A DNA stretch of 64,000 nucleotides from VBOC01 sp964512655 (GTDB lineage: Bacteria; Bacteroidota; Ignavibacteria; UBA10030; SZUA-254): positions 124,001-188,000 of the forward strand of contig CAZEJT010000001.1 in the NCBI GenBank assembly GCA_964512655.1, in the 5' to 3' direction. Of this stretch, positions 10,255 through 17,426 are shown in pieces (position 1 is the stretch's first letter; each line of letters starts with the position of its first letter). The translations under genes and the position numbers were made by a program. The notes beneath the pieces were generated by a model that saw nothing but the letters and a program-made list of their open reading frames with translations, searched no databases and had not been told where the DNA came from.

Positions 10255-11061
10255 TCACCCGTTGAGGCGAATCCGGGCGTTTTCCATCGATTGTAACAGA
10301 GGAGCGACCCGGTATCGTTCCTCACCGAGGTCGTCGCGAAGCGCGCGCAGGACGCTCACGACCTGGCGGATCCCGATCTTCCCGGCCCATTCGACGGGCC
10401 CGAGAGGGTAACCCGTTCCGAGCTTCATCGCCGTGTCGATGTCCGACGGCGACGCCGTCTCTTCCATGAGCGCGAACGCCGCTTCGTTGGCGAGCATGCA
10501 GATGATTCTCGGCATGACCATGCCGATCCGGTCCTGCACGACGGAAACCTCCTTGCCGAGCCCGGAAAAGAAATCCCGGGCGCGTGAGACCGTTTCCCGC
10601 CGCGTCGCGGGCCCGGGGGCCAGCTCAATGAGCCTTCCCGACAGAAGGGTGGGAAGCGCTCCTATTCCGACGAGCCGATCGCCGTGCCGGATCCATCCCG
10701 ATTGCTCCGCTGCAGAGACCGTAGTCGATGAAGAGAGAAGGAGAGATCCGGAGGGGAGCGCCCTGTCGATGGCCTGCAGATTCCTGCGTTTAGTTTCCCG
10801 GTCGGTGTTGGTGAGCTCGACGGCGAGGAGGGAGCCCCGCGGAGGAAGGGGAGCTTTTTTCAATCCCGAGCCGCCCGGAAAGGGGGGTTCGCCGGGGTTC
10901 AACCTGAAGGCGACAGCGTGGCCCGCGGCCCTGCAGACGGCCGCGAATTCCGCGGCGAGGGCAGATTCGCCGGCAATGAAGACGGGCTTCCTCGTAAGGC
11001 GCTTCTCACGAGCCGTAGTCGTAGAATCCTCCCTGCGTCTTGCGGCCCAGACGCCCGGCAT
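10255..11061 (-). CDS. 3-hydroxyacyl-CoA dehydrogenase-like protein (PaaH second-module type)
   Basis: The C-terminal half is a recognisable 3-hydroxyacyl-CoA dehydrogenase domain: GMVMPRIICMLANEAAFALMEE, then SPSDIDTAMKLGTGYPLGPVEWAG, then EERYRVAPLL. The N-terminal half resembles a degenerate Rossmann domain (PVFIAGESALAAEFAAVCRAAGHAV) without the usual GxGxxG. Only ATG 11061 is available as a start in frame, giving 268 residues and a 56-base overlap with the end of the preceding dehydrogenase; conserved sequence seems to begin near residue 25. In PaaH-type enzymes a second C-terminal module follows the first dehydrogenase in one chain; here it seems to be a separate protein. Activity without a canonical NAD motif is doubtful. 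Confidence 0.75.
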   Translation of the reverse strand: MPGVWAARRREDSTTTAREKRLTRKPVFIAGESALAAEFAAVCRAAGHAVAFRLNPGEPPFPGGSGLKKAPLPPRGSLLAVELTNTDRETKRRNLQAIDRALPSGSLLLSSSTTVSAAEQSGWIRHGDRLVGIGALPTLLSGRLIELAPGPATRRETVSRARDFFSGLGKEVSVVQDRIGMVMPRIICMLANEAAFALMEETASPSDIDTAMKLGTGYPLGPVEWAGKIGIRQVVSVLRALRDDLGEERYRVAPLLQSMENARIRLNG

Positions 11062-11857
11062 CGACCATCCTCTGCTGAATCACATGGGGGCGATAGCGTG
11101 GCTCGCCGAACGTCTGCTCGTACATCGATTTCGTGACGGCAAGGTTTATGTCGATCCCGATCAGATCCATGAGCTCGAACGGGCCCATCCGGAAGCCCCC
11201 CTCGAGGCGAACGATTCGGTCGATCTCATCGAAGGAGGCGACGCCTTCTCCCATGAGCCGGAGAGCCTCGCCGTAAAACGGCCGCGCGAGCCGGTTCACG
11301 ATGAACCCCGGGGTGTCCTTTGCGACAACGGGGCGCTTGCCGAGCCTTTCCGCGAGTGCGACTGCCGTCCTGAGGGCATCGTCAGTCGTCCTGCGCCCTG
11401 GGACCACCTCCACGAGTTTCATCAGGTGAGCCGGGTTGAAGAAATGAAGGCCGATCACGCGGCCGGGTGATTTCAGGCCCGAGGCGAGCGCGGTGATCGA
11501 AAGGGAGGAGGTGTTGGTGGCGAGGAGTGCGCCGGGGGCGCACGCCTCTTCGAGCCGCGAAAAGATCTTCTTCTTCGTGGGTGCGTCTTCGAGGGCGGCC
11601 TCGATGACGGCGCCGCATCCCGAAAATCCCTGATATGAGACGGAGGTGACGATGCGCGCGGAGGCGGCGGACGCAGCTTCGGGGTCGATCTTTCCCTTCT
11701 CGACTCCGCGTTGGAGCTCGGAGGAGATGAGGCGCAGGGCGTCGGTGAGAAGGTCTTCGGAGAGATCTGAGAGGACGACGCTGAAACCGGAGAGAGCGGC
11801 GATGTGGGCGATCCCGCGGCCCATCGTCCCTGCCCCCACGACGCCGATCGTGTCCAC
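11006..11857 (-). CDS. 3-hydroxybutyryl/3-hydroxyacyl-CoA dehydrogenase
   Basis: A 283-residue NAD-dependent dehydrogenase of the FadB/Hbd family. The nucleotide site is GVVGAGTMGRGIA near residues 5-17. The catalytic His lies in GLHFFNPAHLMKLVEVV and the substrate domain in DTPGFIVNRLARPFYGEALRLM. It oxidises L-3-hydroxyacyl-CoA to 3-oxoacyl-CoA, the step before thiolysis, which fits the thiolase and isomerase in the same gene run. Both Hbd (butyrate-type) and PaaH (phenylacetate) are possible; the PaaA- and PaaG-like neighbours lean to the latter. The gene starts 40 bases after the PaaA-like gene and overlaps the next module. Confidence 0.9.
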   Translation of the reverse strand: MDTIGVVGAGTMGRGIAHIAALSGFSVVLSDLSEDLLTDALRLISSELQRGVEKGKIDPEAASAASARIVTSVSYQGFSGCGAVIEAALEDAPTKKKIFSRLEEACAPGALLATNTSSLSITALASGLKSPGRVIGLHFFNPAHLMKLVEVVPGRRTTDDALRTAVALAERLGKRPVVAKDTPGFIVNRLARPFYGEALRLMGEGVASFDEIDRIVRLEGGFRMGPFELMDLIGIDINLAVTKSMYEQTFGEPRYRPHVIQQRMVDAGRLGRKTQGGFYDYGS

Positions 11858-11897
11858 GCGCTTACTGCGTGCGTCGTTCAGTGCGCGGCCGGGCGTC

Positions 11898-12740
11898 TCA
11901 TCCGGGTATGACTGAATCCTCCGGCACTTTCTGCCAGTCGGGGATCCACTCCGGCACCTTCAGGCCCCAGGCCACCGCGTTGTCGCTGACTTCCGCCGCG
12001 AAGGTCTGGCGGACGTCGTTGTTGTCGCGCTTCTTCAGGCCGAGCTCCCGGTACCGTTTGTTCTTGCGCGAGCCGGGCCGGCCGAAGATGGCCATGACTC
12101 TCGGCCACCAGCGTTCGAACGACGCCTGGATCTCGCCCTTCGTCGCGGGATCGAGCGCAAGCCGCTTCACCCAGTAGTCGCCATGGGCGATATGCGTTTT
12201 CTCTTCCTTGAAGATCCGGTCGATTTCCCGGCGCCACGGGCCGAACGAGCTCTGCTTGACGTCTTCGAGCTGGTGGCCGGCGCCGCGGTCCATCAGAAAG
12301 TTGAACATCACGAAATCCGCCCACGAGTCGATCGGATAGTAGAAGATGTTGACCCTTTTGTCCGCCGCCGCCCGCTTGTCGCCCAGCACCTCGCTGTCTT
12401 CGACTCTGAACGTGAAATCCATCTTGTCCACCCAGTCGTCCACGCCGAAGCGCGCGTCTTCGAGAAGGCGGTACATCGCCCGCGCATGCCGGACCTCGTC
12501 GCGCACGATGTTCGAGACCACGAGCATCTCCTCGGTCGTCGGGGCTTTCATGATCCATGGGACGTATCCGAATCCTCCCGCGAGCTCGGAGTCGGCCTGC
12601 TGGACCATGAGATTCATAAGGTGCTCGTAGTATTCATCGCTCATCTCATCGATCGTCTCGATCGGCTCGCCCTTGCCCAGCTTACCGGTCATGGCGCGGG
12701 TCCGCTCGTCGTTGGGGAGTGTTGAGGGGTTTCCTGGCAT
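11898..12740 (-). CDS. PaaA/PaaC-family (phenylacetate catabolic) di-iron protein
   Basis: The 280 residues match the phenylacetic-acid catabolic family, a ferritin-like helical fold that in PaaA holds the di-iron centre of phenylacetyl-CoA epoxidase. Visible candidate ligands are E52 in QQADSELAGG, E82-x-x-H85 in RDEVRHARAMY, and E180-x-x-H183 in FKEEKTHIAHG. The start ATG 12740 has GGAG nine bases upstream. No PaaB, PaaC, PaaD or PaaE reading frame lies beside it, so it is an orphan here: either partners are elsewhere or it is a stand-alone oxygenase of this superfamily. Substrate unknown. Confidence 0.82.
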   Translation of the reverse strand: MPGNPSTLPNDERTRAMTGKLGKGEPIETIDEMSDEYYEHLMNLMVQQADSELAGGFGYVPWIMKAPTTEEMLVVSNIVRDEVRHARAMYRLLEDARFGVDDWVDKMDFTFRVEDSEVLGDKRAAADKRVNIFYYPIDSWADFVMFNFLMDRGAGHQLEDVKQSSFGPWRREIDRIFKEEKTHIAHGDYWVKRLALDPATKGEIQASFERWWPRVMAIFGRPGSRKNKRYRELGLKKRDNNDVRQTFAAEVSDNAVAWGLKVPEWIPDWQKVPEDSVIPG

Positions 12741-12846
12741 CGCTTAATTCTCCGTAATCATTGTTGTGAAGCGGTTATGGACATATCATACGGAATTTTG
12801 CTCGGAATTTCAAAAAGAAGGTTCTGCGAGTTTTCAGTGCGACGAA

Positions 12847-12983
12847 CGCCGGCTAAAGCCGGCGCCTACAGTATCCATTCTGGTGTCACGGTATGGACCG
12901 TGACACCAGTTTACAGCCGGCGCCTACAGCATCCATTCTGGTGTCACGGTATGGACCGTGACACCAGTTTAACCGGCGACTAC
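12847..12983. repeat. Intergenic repeat cluster 2 (B-A-B'-A-B')
   Basis: In the 239-base gap between the PaaA-like gene and the PaaG-type isomerase lie an intact family B element (12847-12869), family A palindromes at 12881-12908 and 12939-12966, and two truncated family B ends at 12914-12927 and 12971-12983. The A copies share their left flank (ATCCATTC), so an A-plus-half-B block of about 58 bases has been duplicated. The last CTAC (12980-12983) contains the isomerase stop codon on the minus strand. Confidence 0.9.
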
Positions 12984-13780
12984 AATCCCTTGAAGACGGC
13001 GGGGCGTTTTTCCAGAAAGGCCTTCAGTCCCTCGCGGTGGTCGTCGGTCTCCGAGGCGATCTGCTGGACCTTCGCCTCGTAATCAAGGATCGTTTCAAGA
13101 TCCGCGGAGAGCGACTTGTTGAGCGTGCGCTTGATCAGCCCGATAGCTTTCGTCGGGGCCTGGGCAAGAACTTTCGCGAGCTTCATCGTCTCCGCCTCGA
13201 GATCCGCCGGGGGGACCACCTTGTTCGCGAGCCCGGTGCGCTCCGCTTCTTCCGCCGGGATGTCCCGCCCCGTGGCGAGGTACTCGAACGCCCGCGCCAT
13301 GCCGACCAGACGGCTCAGAAACCAGTGAGAGCCGGTGTCGGGCACGAGGCCGATGCGAATGAACACCTCGATCAGCTTCGCGCTCGAAGACATGATGCGA
13401 ATGTCGCATGCCAGCGCGAGGCTGCATCCCGCCCCCGCCGCGACGCCGTTGATCATCCCGATGATCGGTTTCTCCATCGCACGCATCCGGCGGACGATCG
13501 GGTTGTAGCGCTTCTCGAGCGACTCCTTCAGGGAGCGCGCCGCGCCCGCGTGCTCTTTGAGGTCCTGCCCGGAGCAGAACGCCTTGTCGCCCGCGCCCCG
13601 GATGACGATGCAGCGTACGGCCGGGTCTTTATCAGCCGCCTTCAGCGCCTCGGCGAGGTCGATCTTCATCTGCTCGTTGAACGCATTGTAGACCTCGGGG
13701 CGATTGAGCATGATCGTGCAGACACCGTCGGAGATTCCGAAGGCGATTGTCTGGTAGGCGGGCATATTCGGTTTCGTCAT
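12980..13780 (-). CDS. Enoyl-CoA hydratase/isomerase, PaaG-like
   Basis: A 266-residue crotonase-fold protein. The oxyanion-hole segments are FCSGQDLKEH (near 69-77) and NGVAAGAGCSLALACD (near 111-126). D148 sits in LVPDTGSHW, where PaaG isomerases carry their single catalytic Asp and hydratases carry Glu. This favours ring-epoxide or enoyl-CoA isomerase activity over simple hydration. The start ATG 13780 is two bases after the stop of the upstream T9SS gene; the frame extends upstream only as shadow sequence. The stop TAG is formed by a truncated REP-like tail. Confidence 0.87.
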   Translation of the reverse strand: MTKPNMPAYQTIAFGISDGVCTIMLNRPEVYNAFNEQMKIDLAEALKAADKDPAVRCIVIRGAGDKAFCSGQDLKEHAGAARSLKESLEKRYNPIVRRMRAMEKPIIGMINGVAAGAGCSLALACDIRIMSSSAKLIEVFIRIGLVPDTGSHWFLSRLVGMARAFEYLATGRDIPAEEAERTGLANKVVPPADLEAETMKLAKVLAQAPTKAIGLIKRTLNKSLSADLETILDYEAKVQQIASETDDHREGLKAFLEKRPAVFKGL

Positions 13781-13782
13781 TG

Positions 13783-16700
13783 TTATCGTACGAGCGCCAT
13801 GGCGCGGGTCCGGGAGAAACCGCCCGCGCGAAGGACGTAGTAATAGATTCCGCTCGGCATTGATGACGCGTCCCACCGGGCGGTGAAGGATCCCGGATCC
13901 TTCATCTCATCGACAAGCGCCGTGACCTTTCGTCCCAGAAGATCGTACACGTTCAGAACGACCCGGGTTTCGGAAGGGACGTCGTACCTGATCTCCGTCG
14001 AGGGATTAAAAGGATTCGGATAATTCTGGAAGAGAGCAAATGCCCGGGGGACAGGTGTACTCTGTCCGGTTCCCATCTCGAGCTCAAGCCGCGCTGCAGA
14101 GACACCGACGGTTACCGCTTCTCCGTCCGGGAGTGGCCGTCTTACTCCGTCGATGAGAAGGGATGCCTCTCCCGCGCGGATCGAAGCGCGGAACTTCAGA
14201 GGGTACGAGGCGCCGGATATGAGGATCCGGGTTCGAGCGACTTCCCCTGCGCGGAACAAGGCCGCCATCATCCTGCCGGGGAACGACGCGTCGAAGCTTT
14301 CCGCCGGCGGCGGCGGGGGCATCTCGAAACCCGCTTCATCGATAAATCCTCCCCGGAAACCGAAATAGAGCGTCTGCGAAGATCCCGAGGCGTCCGTGAT
14401 CCTCAGCTCGTTCGGGGGGAGGGGAGATGCCGCGAGGAGAGACCGTTTTGCGAGCGAGCCGGCGAGGTAGAGTTCCCCCGAGTCGGATGTTTTCACCCAG
14501 TATCCGTATCCGGGGAAGAGCGTGTCCGAATGATGATAGCCGGAGCTGTAGCCGAACGCCCTTGAGACAACAAGCCCGGCCGGGTTTGATCCGATCCCGG
14601 CTTGAGCGACGGGAAGGGTACCGGGCCCGATGAGGTTCCATCCGGCGGCCACCTCGATCGTGTCGGAAGCGATTGAATCCCCCAGAATCGGTATGTCTCC
14701 CGGAGAGGGGTACCTCAGCCAGTAGCCGCGTCCGTTGACGAGCGAGTCCTTCAGCTGGTATGAGCCCTCGAAATCGAATGCCGGAGAGGACGCGCCCAGG
14801 AAGATGTGTTGAGTCCGGGGGTCAGTCGTCCTGACCGGCAGGGAGATGATGTTCCATCCTGTCTGCACCGCCGCGACAACCCCATTGAACGTTATAGAGA
14901 ATGCGGTGTGGCTCGAATCCGTGATCGAGGGGGCGTCGAGGGCCGAAATGCGGACGCGTCCCTGATTCGTCGTGACATACGGGATGTGCCACGATACCGT
15001 TCCAGCAGCGCCCGCGACGCTGTCAGAGATCGAGTGCCAGCTCAAGCCGTTATTGCTCGAATATTCGACCTTTACGGCGCTGACAAGCGTGCTTGTCCAC
15101 GTGACGTTCTGGTCTGAGGTCGCAAGAAGCGTCTCCCCGCCGACAGGCGAGGTGAGCGTAAGGGACGGAAATGCCGAAGGGATCCTCCGCTGATACACTC
15201 CGTTTCCGTGCGTGGCCGCGCGCAGCATTCTGTTCGAAGGGGAGATCGAAAGGCTCGCAATGAGGACCGCATCGGGAAGCCCGTCTGAGAAGGAATTCCA
15301 ACTTGCGCCTGAGTTCGTGGAAACGTAAACGCCGATGTCGTTTCCGGCGTAGACGGTGGACGAGTTGGCCGGGTCGACGAACACAGCGGTGGTGGGGATA
15401 TCGGGGAGCGTGCCGGAAACGTCGGACCAAGTTCCGCCCGAATTGGTGGTGCGGAAGATGTGACCGGCTCCCGTCCCCGCAAGAGCGGCGTAGACGATGC
15501 GTGAATTGCGAGGATCGACCGCAAGATCCATCGGATACCGGTCGGGAAGCGTTCCCGTGATGTCGTTCCAGGAGGCGCCCCCGTTCGGGGTCATGAAGAC
15601 GTGCGAGCGGGCTCCGAGGGGAGGCTTTCCCACATACAGCGTGTCGGAACTTGTGGCGGAGACCGCCATAGAGAGACAGGTGTTGCCGTCGAGGAAGCCG
15701 GTTGTGGAGGTCGTCGACCAGTTCGTGCCCCGGTTGACGCTCTTATAAACGCGGTCGGTCCCGGCGTACAGAACGTTCGTGTCGGAGGGAGCCATCAGGA
15801 TCGGAGAGTTCCAGCTCCCCACGGCCGAGAAGGACACGACCGTCGGAAAGGAGCTGCCCCGGTTAGTAGATCTCCCGACTGAGCCGCCATTGCGGTCGAT
15901 GGCAAACATCGTCCAGTCGTTCTTCTGGTTGATCACCGTCCATCCGCACTCGTCGAGCGCCGTGCGGCCCCACGACACGCTTCCGGTATACTTGTATCCG
16001 GGGATGTGGTCCTGCACCTGTCCGATGGCGAGGAGGGAATCCGTCGCAGAATTGGAGAAGCCGTTGTAGAATTGTCCGGTCGCGAGTCCTGCCCCGAGGC
16101 TCGTGAAACTCGTCCCGAAATCGACGGAGCGGTAGACCCCGTCGTCGTTCACGACGTAGAGAATGGTTGGGAACAACGGAAACCGCGCAAATGCATGATG
16201 GTCGGAGTATGAGCCTGAGCTTCCGGTGATTGTCGCACCGCCGTTCGAGGAGTTGTAGATCGACACGCCGGCGCGGACCACGCGGGAAGAATCGTCGGGC
16301 TTTACGGCCACGAAATGGGAGTACCATCCCTGCACGCCGGCGACATCCTGCGAGCTGATCTGGTTCCAGGTGGCGCCGAAGTCGGGCGACTTCCAGAGCG
16401 AGCTTACGCTCGTCGTGCTGTCGGCCACGCTGGCGTAGACGTCGGAGGGATTGGGCGGGTACGTATCGAGCATGGCCTTGCCGCTGAAAGAGGGGAACGA
16501 GCCTTGCTGAAACCATGTGATGCCCCCGTCGGTCGAAGCATACAACCCGGCCCCGGGGCTCGAGAAGTTTCCGATGGTAGCGAGGACCCTGTTAGTGTCG
16601 GCTGTGTTATAGACGATGTCTTCCCCCATCGGGAGGGCTAGCCTCTGGCTCCACGTCTGTCCCCTGTCGGATGTTCTGTAAAGCCCCTCGGTGGTTGCCG

Positions 16701-17421
16701 CGAGCATCGTACTGCTGTTCAGCGGATTCATGCGGATGGCCTCGACTCCGCGCTGCTGGTTGAATGTCCAGTCGAGGCTCTTGGTCCAGGTCGCGCCCCC
16801 GTCCGTCGTTTTGAGTATCCCTATCCCATAGCTCCCGCGCGTGGTTCTGATGACCACCCCTCCCAGCGCGCCCTGGTACCGGTAGACCTCACCCGTGCCG
16901 ATGAACATAGTGTTTGTGTCCTGAGGATCGATCGCGATCGCCCCGACTCCGAGTACGGGGTAGCCGGTCTCAACGCGCTGCCAATCGCCTGAAAGACCGC
17001 CTGAGTAAGAGCGCCAGAGGCCGCCGCTCGCGGAGCCGACATAGACGGTGCCGATGACGGGATTGATCGCAATGCTGATTGTCCGCCCTGGAAGGTTTAC
17101 CGGTCCGATCGATTCCCAGACCGAACTCGCCATCGGAGAACGGCCGGGGGCTTTCTTCTCCTCTTTCGAGCGGAGGTAGGCCGCGTAGAATTTGTCGGGA
17201 GAGATGTCGCGATCGGGGTAGGCCCTGGCGCGCGTCCAGAAATCAAGCGCCTGCAATGCGTCGGAGCGGCCTTGCTCTTCCCCACCTATCCCATCCTGGG
17301 GCCTGCGTCCCCCGGGGCCGGAGGCAATGTACCACGCCGCGGCGATGACGAGAACGACCGCAGATCCTGCACATACTCTTCTGAAAGAGCCTGCCCAAGG
17401 GCCGCCCTTTGAACGTTTCAT
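13783..17421 (-). CDS. Large T9SS-exported BNR/Asp-box beta-propeller protein
   Basis: 1212 residues from ATG 17421, which has AAGGTG upstream and gives a signal-anchor-like N-terminus (AGSAVVLVIAAAWYIAS). Residues of about 90-760 contain many Asp-box repeats of the SxDxGxTW type (TSDRGQTWS, STDGGITW, SPDFGATWN, TTNSGGTWS), typical of Vps10/sialidase-like propellers. An Ig-like region and a repeated GWNLIGP...GYWVKTS module follow. The last 90 residues are a type A T9SS sorting domain: FALFQNYPNPFNPSTEIRYD, then GRKVTAL and GIYYYVL. It is probably secreted or surface attached; substrate or ligand unknown. It lies five bases after the related upstream gene. Confidence 0.87.
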   Translation of the reverse strand: MKRSKGGPWAGSFRRVCAGSAVVLVIAAAWYIASGPGGRRPQDGIGGEEQGRSDALQALDFWTRARAYPDRDISPDKFYAAYLRSKEEKKAPGRSPMASSVWESIGPVNLPGRTISIAINPVIGTVYVGSASGGLWRSYSGGLSGDWQRVETGYPVLGVGAIAIDPQDTNTMFIGTGEVYRYQGALGGVVIRTTRGSYGIGILKTTDGGATWTKSLDWTFNQQRGVEAIRMNPLNSSTMLAATTEGLYRTSDRGQTWSQRLALPMGEDIVYNTADTNRVLATIGNFSSPGAGLYASTDGGITWFQQGSFPSFSGKAMLDTYPPNPSDVYASVADSTTSVSSLWKSPDFGATWNQISSQDVAGVQGWYSHFVAVKPDDSSRVVRAGVSIYNSSNGGATITGSSGSYSDHHAFARFPLFPTILYVVNDDGVYRSVDFGTSFTSLGAGLATGQFYNGFSNSATDSLLAIGQVQDHIPGYKYTGSVSWGRTALDECGWTVINQKNDWTMFAIDRNGGSVGRSTNRGSSFPTVVSFSAVGSWNSPILMAPSDTNVLYAGTDRVYKSVNRGTNWSTTSTTGFLDGNTCLSMAVSATSSDTLYVGKPPLGARSHVFMTPNGGASWNDITGTLPDRYPMDLAVDPRNSRIVYAALAGTGAGHIFRTTNSGGTWSDVSGTLPDIPTTAVFVDPANSSTVYAGNDIGVYVSTNSGASWNSFSDGLPDAVLIASLSISPSNRMLRAATHGNGVYQRRIPSAFPSLTLTSPVGGETLLATSDQNVTWTSTLVSAVKVEYSSNNGLSWHSISDSVAGAAGTVSWHIPYVTTNQGRVRISALDAPSITDSSHTAFSITFNGVVAAVQTGWNIISLPVRTTDPRTQHIFLGASSPAFDFEGSYQLKDSLVNGRGYWLRYPSPGDIPILGDSIASDTIEVAAGWNLIGPGTLPVAQAGIGSNPAGLVVSRAFGYSSGYHHSDTLFPGYGYWVKTSDSGELYLAGSLAKRSLLAASPLPPNELRITDASGSSQTLYFGFRGGFIDEAGFEMPPPPPAESFDASFPGRMMAALFRAGEVARTRILISGASYPLKFRASIRAGEASLLIDGVRRPLPDGEAVTVGVSAARLELEMGTGQSTPVPRAFALFQNYPNPFNPSTEIRYDVPSETRVVLNVYDLLGRKVTALVDEMKDPGSFTARWDASSMPSGIYYYVLRAGGFSRTRAMALVR

Positions 17422-17426
17422 AGGAA

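Noticed and set aside
8778..12740. A complete phenylacetate (paa) or benzoyl-CoA degradation cluster
   Set aside because: Only PaaA-, PaaG-, PaaH- and PaaJ-like genes are present; the ligase, epoxidase partners and ring-opening enzyme are missing, so the pathway cannot be claimed.
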